From Trogon surrucura (Eukaryota > Chordata > Aves > Trogoniformes > Trogonidae), in the NCBI GenBank assembly GCA_020746105.1, contig CM036626.1, forward strand, positions 10,310,001-10,374,000: DNA of 64,000 bases, given 5' to 3'. The first letter of the stretch is position 1, and every line of letters begins with the position of its first letter. Below the pieces are notes generated by a model. That model ran no database searches. It saw only the letters and a list, made by a program, of their open reading frames with translations, and had not been told where the DNA came from. The position numbers and the translations under genes were made by a program. This document shows positions 1-20,600 of the stretch, piece after piece.

Positions 1-56
1 GATTGGACTTGATGATCTTTCGAGGTCCCTTCCAATCCCTAACATTCTATGATTCA
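1..56 (+). mobile_element. CR1 LINE, 3' end only (cut by window edge)
   Basis: The first bases match the 3' terminus of the avian CR1 retrotransposon: a 'ttggact..gatgatctttcgaggtccc' type stretch followed by 'ctaacattctatgatt'. The same ending recurs near 30.97-31.03 kb. Orientation is plus. The rest of the copy lies left of the window. Confidence 0.85.
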
Positions 57-3000
57 CATCGAAATGCCGGAGGGTGCTAGCTACACGTCAACTCACATTG
101 GGGACATCCTGGTAAACTACATGAACAATTTTGGTTCTGTCCTGTTTAATCCCTTCTTCCTTCCCTACTGCCTCACGGACACAGGGTACTCTGCGGTGTG
201 TTTACCTTTCCTGCAGCACATTATCATGGGGAACTGCGAGGTGTGGATAGCCTAAAGGTCACTTAAGCAGAGGCACTGAAGCTCCAATGAGAGCAATACA
301 CGTATCATACAAGAACCTCTCGCTACAGACTCATCCATGGAATACAAGAAAGTAAGATGAAGGCTTTTACTCAGGTCTTTCTGGTTGTGGGCTGGAGCCC
401 AGGTTAAACAGGGATCTTTCCTCCCAGTTTCTAGAGGGTGCTTCTGCTTGGGTATACTCACACAAAGCTCCCTGGGCTGCAGCAATGTAACAGCCTTCAG
501 CCAATTTAATTATTTCTCCAATAACACCTTCTAGAACCCTGATAACATCAATCTGCCACCTCTGCTTAGGCAGATGATCCAGACTTGAGTCCATTTCATA
601 GCAATTATTTTTAACAACCAAAAACATCGAGAAACGGTTTTGTCTTATAGTAAATGTAAAGTGTTAAACTTGATGAATTGCCAGCACTCAAAGCTCTGAC
701 CATCTCTTAATGGACTATGCATAAAGGAAACACTCTGGAGAAGCAGAGATATTCTACAAGGATGAAATGACATCAAGGCTGTGATCTCTCAGCAATTCTG
801 CAAGAACAAAGGAAAACATGACCGTGCTGGCACATGGACCACTCGATTCTCTGACCCTCTTTTTCCTACAAGCATGAGCTCACTGCTGACACACTGATTT
901 TGGGATTAAGGACGAAATGAAGTATACTACTTCATTGACTGGCTGCTCATAGTTATGTTTTAAACACACCTACTTTATATACATACATGTGTGCAATTTG
1001 GACCTGCATTTCAGTTTCTACACAGCTGGTTCTTCAAGAACAGGCAACAAGTGAGTACAGGCATGGCATGCTGCAGACTACCTTTGAGTCAGGACTCTTG
1101 CAGTGACCAGATGCATGACCAGGGACAAGTCCTGTCTTTTGCTACAGCATTTCCTTTCATATATATAAAAATATTTATTTTTATACAATCTTCGGAGGCA
1201 AAAATCTCTCTCATGTTATGATTACAGCCGGTACCCACTGAAATGGGTGCTCTCAGGCAAAACAAGCAACTCCTGCAATACAAGTACAGCTGAGAATCTA
1301 CTTCATAAAAATAAACCCCCTTCTAGTTTATTTCCTCTACAATTAGTCCTATTCTCTTTTCACACATCAGATACCTCATCACCATTCCAGTTTAAAGCTT
1401 CCAGTTATTCACTACAAAAAGGTGGATACAAGTGTCTAAAGCTGAATAAAAGTGACGGTAACGTACCTCAACCGCAGTAAGTTGTGTTAGACCTCCTGGC
1501 TTGTGTTACTGTGTTCCATCATTCAATAAGCCATGTCCCAAATGTTGTCCTGCTTCCATTAGTCTGAACTGCGTAAGAGATGGGAGACACTGAGATAAGA
1601 GGTAGCTCTTTTCTACCTACCTAAAGAAGCTAACCACTCGCCCTCTGTAAATCTTCCTCTGAAGTTACTCAAACCAAGAGGGGCCAGGTTAAGAAAAAAT
1701 GCCCTTCTTATAACTTAAAGATCACCAGTCCAAACTCCATCCTCAAACATCTGAGATAAATTAACTCCTTTCCAAACCACTTCTAACGAACACACTTCCC
1801 TCTCTTATTATAAATTTGTACACCTACAGTATATGGAGAAAACATTGTATAGTGGAAAAGAAATACCAGGTCAGGCTGCGATACCAAAGTTAAACAAAGC
1901 ATTATTTTCTGTAGTGCCCAGGTATTCTGGGCTTTCTCTCATTGGGAACATCTCATAGGCAGCTGCCCCTTTGCAATTTTAATCACAAACCCCATTCCCA
2001 CTCGCACAAAGCACTCACAGTTTGCTGTCGGCAGTCATCAAAATCATGGAGCTTAACAGCATTCTTAGATACACTCACCTTAAGCACGGACATGTCAAAC
2101 CACCACACCCTGGCTTCACAGGGATACAGCTCGTTGGCTTGGCTCCTGCACTACTTCTTCCCACAACTCCTTCGAGGAGCTCTGGCTTCTCACCCCACTC
2201 CCACCAGTTGCTCTCTGCAGCTGAGTTCTGCAATCCCAAATCATTGTATAAATGATTGCATCTGTGGTCACGGTGAGCCCTTGCTCTAGATGCATTAGGC
2301 AAAGATCTGCAGCCCCTGGGAATCCAGAAGCAGCAACAATTCTTTGTTCTTACAATGCCAAAAGATAAAGCTATTTAAACAAGAAAAAAAATCACACTTA
2401 CACAGTGACATTAATCATGTAAAATGTTCTGCTCACTATTTCCTGCTCCTGTGTGTCTGGAGCTGCTTTTTTTATTTTATAAAGCTTCATGTCACAGGCA
2501 TACAGAAGAGACACATCAGAGCTGTAAGAACATCAGATGGCTAAAGATGTGCTAAAGATTAAAGTGGATAATACCCATCTCAGATTTCAGATAGCAAATA
2601 TTCCCCCAACAGTGCTCACCCCAGTTTTGGAACCATCCACTTCAGCCTTAATATAGAAGAAAGGGAACCTGGGATTTTTCATGTGTCTTGATTTTCTCCA
2701 AAGCAATACAAAGACATGTGAAACAGCTTTTAAAAAATGTATATCCTAACAATTCTTCTGTTTTATTTGTTCCCTGCTCCCAGGTATTCACATTGCTGGA
2801 ACATTGACTGGCCCAGTCTTGTTCTCCAACAAGAAATATCTCAGGGCAGACATCCCATCTCTGACCTTGACAGCCCACTCTGTGATGACAAAGTATATCA
2901 TGTCCGTGCTCATTCAGTCTCTGGCCCCTCTGATACAGCTGCCAAAGGAGGTGCCAATTGTCAGGGTATTTCCTTTCTACCAAGCGCTGCCAGCTTGGCG

Positions 3001-3419
3001 AGCCTCACGTTAGCAATAGCCAGAGGATTGCTAGAATCTGGCCCGCAGCAGAGTTTCAATTTTAGCAGATCCATCCAGTAGCGTATTACAAAACAACAGC
3101 TTAAAGTCCAGATGACTAATTAGGTCCCCAGCTTAGAATATTGATTTTGGTTTTAAATGCTTCTTTTCTCGTCTTCTTTCCAATCCCATAGGCTGTCTCC
3201 GTCTAGGCTTAAATTGCGTAGCAAAATTCAGCAGACTAAGTGGCTGTAACAGCAACCATCCCTCGACACCTAGCATGGTTGAAAAATATTAGAAATATTG
3301 TAAACTCTAAAAGGAGAAGATGGTAATTTTCAGTATTTCAGTTTAAACCAACCTCAATCCTGCATTAGGCAGGAAAATCAATTCTAGGAAATACCGCTGA
3401 ACTCCACTCCTAACTTTTT
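57..3419. other. Intergenic, no gene recognised
   Basis: I see no convincing exon here. The longer frames are short and lack splice context or family motifs. One stretch at about 2,760-3,010 is GC-richer and open on both strands (111-114 codons), but I could not assign it to a gene or a repeat family. If synteny with human holds, a 3' end of a plus-strand neighbour such as RUVBL1 might be expected to the left of SEC61A1; I looked for its C-terminal exons and did not find them. Confidence 0.5.
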
Positions 3420-4040
3420 TACATCGTACGACACCCATCAGCAGCGAAGGAAAAGAACGCGCATTCGGAACAGATTTAATACGCGTTTCAGGATCCCAAC
3501 TGCGGTGAATCGCAGCGTAAGATTGCCACCAGGCGGGCGAACGGTCCCCTTCAGCGGGCCAGCACTCGGCCTTGGGAGGTTTGGCGAAGCTGGAGGGGCC
3601 CACATTTCGCAGGCCCAGACCCCCCTAAACAAGCAGGCATTGTTTGAACACCTGCACGCCCCTCTGCCCGGCTGGGAGGGTGCCAGCCACGCCGCTGGCT
3701 GCCGCTCAAGCTGTGACCTTTTCCAGGCAGGAAGCCGGGGTGAAGGCCGGGTTTCATGTCAGAAAGCTGGCAGAGGGAGCGGCGAGAGAAAGGCGGGCGG
3801 CGAGCCCTCCAAGCCACATCGCAAGTCAAAGTTTTGAAACTGTCTCAGAAATGTCATCGGCGTCCCTTCCCTGCGCATTTTTTCTGAAGTGCTCTGCTTT
3901 ACAGGCAGCGACACCGAGCAGCTGCTGTGGGAAGGGCTCGAAGACTCGCTCGGCAGGCAGCCACGCAGCCAGAGGTGTCTTCTGTCTTCCTGGAGGCAAA
4001 GGGCTGACAGAGAAGCCGTCAGTTGGGTGACGCCTGAATT
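3420..4040. promoter_or_regulatory. Orphan CpG island
   Basis: About 600 bp with dense CpG and elevated GC in an otherwise AT-leaning, CpG-poor neighbourhood. Several frames are open on both strands, as expected of GC-rich DNA with few stops. No protein family is recognisable in them. It lies roughly 1.5 kb beyond the inferred 3' end of SEC61A1, so it does not serve that gene's promoter. It could be the promoter of an unannotated noncoding transcript, the start of a left-hand gene, or an intergenic island. A donor-like GTAAGC follows at about 4,226 on the plus strand, which is weak support for a rightward transcript. Confidence 0.55.
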
Positions 4041-5510
4041 TTGTTACTTCAATCAAGGATATTTTGTGTGAAATAGTTCAGATCCTTAATGTTAGTGGTT
4101 CTGTGGAAGGGCAATCCAGGAGAGATGCGGAGCAGCACCAGCTTTCCTTCCTGCCACCCTCTCTGGGGGAGCAAAGGCTGAACGGTCGCTATTCTGAAGC
4201 TAGGCTCCAAAATCAGGCCGTGTTGGTAAGCAAACCACAGCTTACAAAAACTAAAGCTATGATAAAACTGAAGGCCACCTAAAGCTTATTATTCCTTGCT
4301 GCAAGAGAGAATGATTAAGAAAAGCAGTAACTAGGCCACTCGACTTCCTCCTGGCTGAGAAATCTCTTTCACAAATCAGTCTGGTTACAGTACAGGGACA
4401 GCATTAACCCCAGACGAAATCAAGGGAGCACAGCCCTGCAATGTTTCACAGAGGAAAGCAACAGTTTTTATAGCTCCAGCCAACAGGATTATTATTTTTT
4501 TTAAACAGAAGAACCTCAAAGTCAAACAAAACGTTCAAGGAATTAGGAAAAAAGCCCCTTTGTCTGCCATCTCAAAATTACATGGAGATACGCTCTAGGA
4601 ATAAGTGAACTAGTATAAACCAAATGATTTTCAGGGCTTTCTGAATAATGGTGGGAGAAATAATCAGGGACTAAATCAAATACACAGCACTTCAGTGCTA
4701 GGGCATATGAAATCTACTGAGCTGAAGAAAAGGTGATGTGAAGAATTTTGCATTTAAAATACTATCAGCAGAAAGAGAATCTCAGACTCTGCCTTGGTGT
4801 TGGCATTTCACCCAGTTGTCCTCTGGTTAACTCATCACACCTACAGTGACTTCAGTTACTTCTGTGATCATGTGTGATCACATAATATTCCTACAGAAAC
4901 CAGTTATTATTAATGCAAGTTTCCTGGTGAGAAATAAAGCATAAAGGGGGAAATCAAGGTGTTGTTTAAAACAATATCACAGGCAAACAAAATCTTGGCC
5001 AAAATTCTTGCACCCAGTGCCAGTATTGTACATAAATTTGCTATTAAGTACTAGTATATTTCTATTTGGGAGGAAAAGAAATTTTTTCCCTGCTCCAAGT
5101 CAAGTTTCAAAACTCAGAGGGCAAAACAATATTGAGATATATCAGCTTTAAGTTTTGTTGTTCCAGTTAATACCCTGTTAGGACTATCATGCTACAAAAA
5201 GATTGGCACTGTGTTTCATATGGAAATACAGGTTTTTGTTAAACTGGTGGACCATTACCTCACTCTCCCCCTATTTACTTGTGCACCTTTTGAACTGCAG
5301 CTCTTCTGGAACAGGAAAGCCCAGAGGTTCTGTTATTTCAGCAACCTACTGTTGAGAGAAGACCTTGGAGCAAATATAATTTGTCTTTATTTTACACTGA
5401 CACTCTAAATAGCTGTGTCGAGAGGGATGACTTTCACAGTCTCACAGGCGGGTAACGTTATTCTACAGGCATTAGAATGGGAACTGTATTCAAAGCACCA
5501 CAAGCCAAGC
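4041..5510. other. Intergenic, nothing recognised
   Basis: AT-leaning unique sequence between the CpG island and the inferred SEC61A1 polyadenylation site. I see no repeat family, RNA gene or exon. Confidence 0.5.
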
Positions 5511-5514
5511 GTTA

Positions 5515-7587
5515 GCTCCAAAGATGTATTTTATTTTGTTACAAAGCAGATTGTTTAGGCATTATTTCTTTTTGTGAACATCCACCATATGATCAGCAGG
5601 TCCTGCTTCGAGGACAGAGCTGCTTGATAATAGACAAAGATATCACCACTAGACAACAAAAACACAGATGCATAGAACAAGTGCTGCTTAGACACTGAAG
5701 AGCTAATGGTCTAAACTGCAACAGGTTCAAACAGATGATATGACCAAAAACACAAGTACAGCTCCAGCCCAGCCAGAGCTGTGTGCCCAAGAGTGGAGTC
5801 CTCTTAATTTCAAAACAAAATTTGTATTGGGCTTCCTAGAAAAACATCAAAAAATCCCCGAAGTGGAACCACACCACACTCCTTCCCTCTCCTTTTAAAG
5901 TCACTTTTTCACCATCCTTTATTTCACATCAATATTGTGCTGTGGCGTACTAGTACTTCATGGATTAAACATAGTGTGGACGAACAATGAATGGTTGGTA
6001 GTGAGCCTTTCACAGGTATTTCATCCCAATACTCCTGCTCCTTTTCCAGTTGTGATCTTTACCCCAGAAGTTCCACTTACTGACAGGTGTATCTCCTTCC
6101 AAATTCGCACACTTCTCACACTTATGGTATTTGAGCTCAGTGCTTTAACAAGGGCTTCTGGATGTCATCTGTGCTCCTTGAGCCCCATCACTCCCAGCAG
6201 AAACAGTAATTCACATACTGCCAGCACAACATGCAAAAATGCACAGAAGGCGTGTTGATGCAGTGTAGAGAAACATTCCGACATTATAACTGCTCATTCG
6301 GGTTTCCATGTTGTCCAATACTGATTGACGAAAAGTGTATTTACAAAACTCGCACAGAAATATTCGCGTTTGGTCCTAAGCACCTGATTAGTACTGACAA
6401 TCTAAACTGAAATCAAAATCAAGTATTATTCTGATCCATTAAAGCCAATACTGTAGCTTCTCCAGTGTGAAGGTGTGATCTTCAGAACAAAGCAAGAGTC
6501 CCAACACCTTCTGGAAAAGTACTTTTCTATGCACCGTGCAAGTCAGTAAGATCATAACATACATTCTTCCCACACTTCTTTGTGGCAGTGAGACTCAACA
6601 TTCACTAGATATGAGTAGTCAGATAACATCCTGATTGCTGTGAGACCAGAATTTATTATGAGAGAAACTTGGCTTTAGGAAAGAGCACAAGCAGATTTGC
6701 ACCTAAGCAGCCATTAACATCCATTTCTTTCAGCTAGGAGCAGAACGAGAAGTGCTACCACTAATGGCAATGAAAACTCATCAGAAGGTTTTACAAAGCT
6801 GCCGGTATGACTGAGTTTCAAAATTGCAACTCTGAGGCACAGACTCTGGCAGAATCTCCATTGACCTGAGTTTTCTGCTTGTGGAGGAGGGGTGGTGGGA
6901 CAGAACACACTCCTGTCTTACACAGAAACTTGACAACAGTCTCCAGCCAATATTCAATATCTGACAAGGTCTAGCGTAGTAATTACAAGACTAAACACTT
7001 GGAATCAGAGATAGCATTTAGTAAAAAGAAATAACCGCCTTCCAAATCTGCCATACTGAAAAAAAACCCACCCAAATGCAAAACTGAACATATTAAACAC
7101 CGTTTGTGCTTGCAACCATAATTATGGAACTTGAGCATTAGAGGGAGATATTTTTCTCACCACTATTGCAAAGGAGCTGCAAAAACAAGTTAAATGCAAA
7201 AAAAAAAAAAATCCTTTCCAAATATTCATTTAACAAACATTTATTAAAACCTGTAAAGGCTTTGGGTACACTGAATTTGAAAGGGGCTCAAAAAAATTTC
7301 AAGAGTCACTGAACTAAATCCAATTCAGAAAGCTGATACCCCTAACACATAATTAAAAAACAATTTCCTTAAAAAAAATTTTTTTTGCACATTTTTCCTC
7401 ATCAATTTATAAAATGCAAACAGTACGCTAGAAAAGTTTGAACATAAGGGAATGCGCTTTGGAAACATTATTAAAATATGTGTTCCCACAGAATGCCATT
7501 ATCAAGTTTATGTTACTTCTCTTCACCTGACTGGCTATATTTTGAGAATGTTCCTTCCCTCTTTCCTGGGTCCATGAGAAGCCAGGT
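5515..7587 (-). other. SEC61A1: SEC61A1 3' untranslated region (inferred extent)
   Basis: This runs from the stop codon to a canonical AATAAA (minus strand, 5,535-5,530). A GT-rich stretch follows it at about 5,480-5,500, the usual arrangement for cleavage around 5,510-5,520. The resulting length of about 2.07 kb is close to the long 3' UTR I recall for mammalian SEC61A1. Additional AATAAA hexamers at about 7,245-7,240 and 6,657-6,652 could give shorter forms. The end point is inferred from motifs only. Confidence 0.55.
5530..5535 (-). promoter_or_regulatory. SEC61A1: Polyadenylation signal AATAAA, likely distal site of SEC61A1
   Basis: Perfect hexamer on the minus strand in an A-rich context. 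About 30-50 nt downstream is a T/G-rich element (TTGGCTTGTGGTGCTTTG), which fits a downstream sequence element. It lies 2.05 kb after the SEC61A1 stop. Confidence 0.5.
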
Positions 7588-16946
<9,359 letters not shown>

Positions 16947-16989
16947 GGCGGCCGCCGGACGGGAGCAGCGAGCTGGCGGCGGCGGCCTC

Positions 16990-17240
16990 GGAGAGACACG
17001 TCAGGGACCGAGCCCGGCCGCCCACTTCCGCTTCCTGCCACGCGCCGGGCTCGCCGGGCGCCGCCGCGCAGGCGCTGCCGCCCGCAAGGGAAAGCGCCTA
17101 CAGCTCCCGTGCAGACCCGCGCTTCCGCCCCTCGGGGGGGTCCGAGGGATCCCGATCCTCATTGGCTCTCCGCGGGGCGGCGCGACCAATCAGATGACGA
17201 TTTGGCGCGCGGGTTGCTGGGAGTTGTAGTCTTGGTGTGT
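16990..17240 (-). promoter_or_regulatory. SEC61A1: SEC61A1 core/proximal promoter with clustered motifs
   Basis: Reading upstream from the ATG on the minus strand: TGACGTGT at 17,003-16,996 (CRE/UPRE-type core bound by ATF6/XBP1-class factors); tandem ETS-like GGAAG sites at 17,040-17,021 (AGGAAGCGGAAGTGG); an inverted pair of CCAAT boxes (minus-strand copy at 17,165-17,161, plus-strand CCAATCAG at 17,186-17,193); an E2F-like TTTGGCGCGC at 17,201-17,210; and ACTACAACTCCCAGCAA (minus, 17,230-17,214), which matches the ZNF143/THAP11-type element of many TATA-less housekeeping promoters. No TATA box lies close to the ATG. Motif presence is seen; factor binding is inference. Confidence 0.6.
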
Positions 17241-17400
17241 CCGTGTTTCCGCTGCCCCAACTCGTCGCGTTGGGGTAAATGGTTTCGGCACGTAAATACA
17301 CAAGTAAACACTCGTCATTTATTTTCTGCTCTCCTGTTTTCGTAGTGGAATGTTTTAGGCCTCTCTCCAGGGTGAGAATCTCCTTCCCCACCGCCCCCCC

Positions 17401-17413
17401 GAACATGGCAGCC
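17401..17413 (+). promoter_or_regulatory. YY1-like motif
   Basis: GAACATGGCAGCC fits the AANATGGCNGC core of YY1 sites, which often lie just downstream of a start site in CpG promoters. Here it reads on the plus strand, away from SEC61A1, and its ATG opens a short frame with no recognisable family. It could mark a divergent transcript or be chance. Confidence 0.3.
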
Positions 17414-17649
17414 AGCGGGGTTGTGCGGTCACAGCGGCCCAAGGCTGGGGCTGACACACCGAGGTCGAGCCGGGCTTCTAATAAAATAGAAAACATTGGT
17501 GAAAATGTGAAACGTTGTTCCTGTGAGTGGCAAAGAAGTTACGTAAATCACCCCGGAGCACCAACAAGTGAAAGGTGCTCACACTGACTTCTGTCCGAGC
17601 ATCACAGGGTGCCCTGCACGCTGCCCGGGCCTTTATAAAGGGGCTTGTC

Positions 17650-20600
17650 AGCGGTCTGAAGATAAAGAGTGAACAGAGGACAGAGGAAAGCAGGTAGACA
17701 TGTTAATACAAAGCAATTAGAGTCAGCATACAGGCTCTGTGAAACCCATAATAGCTTCCACAAATCTTCCCCTTATTTTCTAGGTATTAGATGTGACTTG
17801 TTTGGTTATTTGATCCCTGCTTTTCCGAGATTAAAGCACTAGTAGTAATTCCCATTTCCTGCTTTCTTCGTCTCTCTTTTTTCTCTTTTAAAATTGGTGG
17901 ACAGTGGACATTTGCCCTTCTCCAGGCTTCAGATACTATACATCTACTCTTGGACTTATTGAAGACACCTACTAATGGATCTGGGAATGTTTTAGTCAGT
18001 TCTTGTCCAGAACATCTTATTTCAAAATGTCCAATTTATCAAAACTGTGTTTAACCCACCCATTAGTAATTAGAGGTATAGCAACTGCTTTCCAGCTGAC
18101 ATGGTCTCTTGCAGAGTTGAGTTGGTAAGATCATTTTCACTTACTTGCATGGGAACTGTGCATGGGTTTACCAGAGTCAACAGGTAGAAGTGAAGAAAGA
18201 GCTAGCAGTGGTTTTGGGGAAGACTGAGCAAGGAAACAATGATCCAGGGGATTAAGGATAGAAGCATGCAATGAAGCATGCCAGAACTTGTGGAATTTAT
18301 TAAAATAAGGCAAACCGTTGTGAGAGGTGCTGATAATGTGCTATGCCAAATCACTTCTATGTTGGAAAGGGTATCATGGCTTTATCCTTATCTAAATGGC
18401 TCACCTGCCTTTGGCCTGTTAGAAGCCAGGTGTCCAGGTAACTGTCTGGACTCTCTGTGGCCAATGGAGATGCAGGTGGACACTTCTGGAGAAATACTCA
18501 CTCTACCTAGCTTACATATCTGCTTTGAGATGAGATGAATCATCCTCCAGAGGTATCTGTATCGAATATAGAGGGACCTAAAGTGACCACTTCAGACTAG
18601 ATACCTTCAGACAGCTGATGTTAGAGTAGATTAATTCCACCCATGAAGACTAATCTTGTCTTCCCAGAGGTGTTCTCTCTGAATCAAGCTTGGGCATTTT
18701 TGAAAGAGTCTGAGGGGAAGCTTGTCGATCTACTTTTCCTATTGTAATTTTAACTGACTACAGACACTGGACCGTGTCATGCTGAATTGTACCCTGATGC
18801 AGACAACAAAGATTATGTGATAACTTCAATAGCCAGAGGTAAAAAGCAGAAAATAGGGGCAGAGGGTAGAAGTGGGGAGAAAAACATAGATGGTTTTTAA
18901 CCTGCCTCCAGAGGGTTCCTTGTAGCTCTGGTGACGTTGCTCACAGAAACGGTCTACAACCTGCATCTTAAGAGATCATATTTTCCACATCTGTGACATG
19001 CTTATGCTTTGTTCCCACACCCATACATTTTATCAGTGTGTTGAAGTTTGCATGTTGCATTGAATAAAGGTGGGTTTGTTTGTTTGTTTTTTCCCCAGAG
19101 AGGACAGAGGAGACACTCTGGCAGTTGTTACACCAGGTCTCACAGCATCTGTGAGCTGGGATCGCTAGAGGGCATTACAAATCTATTTGTTTGTACACGT
19201 GTATGAGTGCACACACGTACACAGTGTTCACCTTACAAAATAGGGCTAGTTAATATTTGTAGCATTGGCCTGCAGGCTTGATCCTGTGACAGCAATGGCC
19301 CTTTGTGTGCGGGGTCTGTTTAATAGCAGTATCTGTGTGCAGTCTTGATTTTGGTGCACAAACCGCCAGAAGCAGTCTGTCCAGCCACAAGGTGGAAGAA
19401 CTGCTTTACTTATGATGCTGTCTTACACAACTGCATAAGTAAGTTTTATTGCTACCATAATTTAATTGTTATAGTGTGACAGTGCCCAATGGTTCCATTC
19501 AGGACTAGAAGTCCTAGTGCTAAGTGGAATATAGATACAGTCTGCTGTCCTGCAAGGAGCTGGCTGCAGAGAGATCCCAGTGCCCCACACAGGGCTCCGG
19601 TCTGTGCTACTTCAGGAGGTCACTGCGATCTCTTTCTCTGCATATTATAGCTATACTGTTAGAGATCACTTTGCTTCAGTGAGGCTTGCCAAAGAGTTCA
19701 GTGCGTGGGAAGCTCTGTACAGTTGTGCTCAGGTGTATCACCAATACTCTGGCAGAGCATTCCAGGGAGCAACCACAACTGTGACATGCTTCACCTCCCT
19801 TTTGCCTGTCACCCCCGTGCTGTCTCTCAGGCTATTTGACAGTTGCTACCAATTTATCTACCGAGGTAGATGGGCTCCAGAGGTGGTAGCATGCCTGAAA
19901 CAATTCAGTTCACAAGTGGAAGCTCATGGTCTGAATAGCAGGTGAACATGGACAAAAGGATGACCTTTAGCAAACCCTGACATGTAGACATGTAGAAATG
20001 TAGACAACATTTCTAAAACAAATTGTTTACTCCGCTGCTAACTTAAAAGAGACTTAATTGATAGATCCTTTAAGGTCAACAGCCAAACTCCATTGATTTC
20101 GACAGAGCTAGAGTTTCCCTTGAAGGCTGTAGGCAGGAAACAATCTTCCAGTTTGCCTGAGAAACCTGAAGCAGCCTGCCAAAAGGCAGGCAGGAATCTT
20201 CTGTAGTGCGGGGATGTTGAGACCCATGTTTCTGGCTGAAGAATCATGAAATAACATTTTCTCACATAGATTTGAATTTAGGGCAACGAGAGATGCAGGG
20301 CAATGGGAGATGCTATGTGAAAAGGTCTTTCTGTCTAAATGAAACAAAGGAATGAGTGAATTAATTTTTTTCTAGCCAGTCAAACCCTCTGATTCCTTAA
20401 TAGACCAGGCTTTAAAAAAATGTAAATTCCTTCTGACCTAACTGATTTCCAGCTGAAGAAATTAATTCTGAAAGATGAAACCTGCAATTTCTATAAGGCA
20501 TGAAATTCATGTCTCCTTAATCTGGATGGGTAAGAAATGCAAAATTTTAACCTACCCTGAAGATCACAAGGTGTTTTGTAACTGTGGGTATTTGCAAAAA

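Noticed and set aside
1..5500. 3' exons of RUVBL1
   Set aside because: Expected from human synteny on the plus strand, but no AAA+ or C-terminal RUVBL1 sequence was found in any frame here.
19580..19945. 121-codon open frame as a gene
   Set aside because: No recognisable motif, no flanking splice sites or promoter, and no support on composition. Probably chance.
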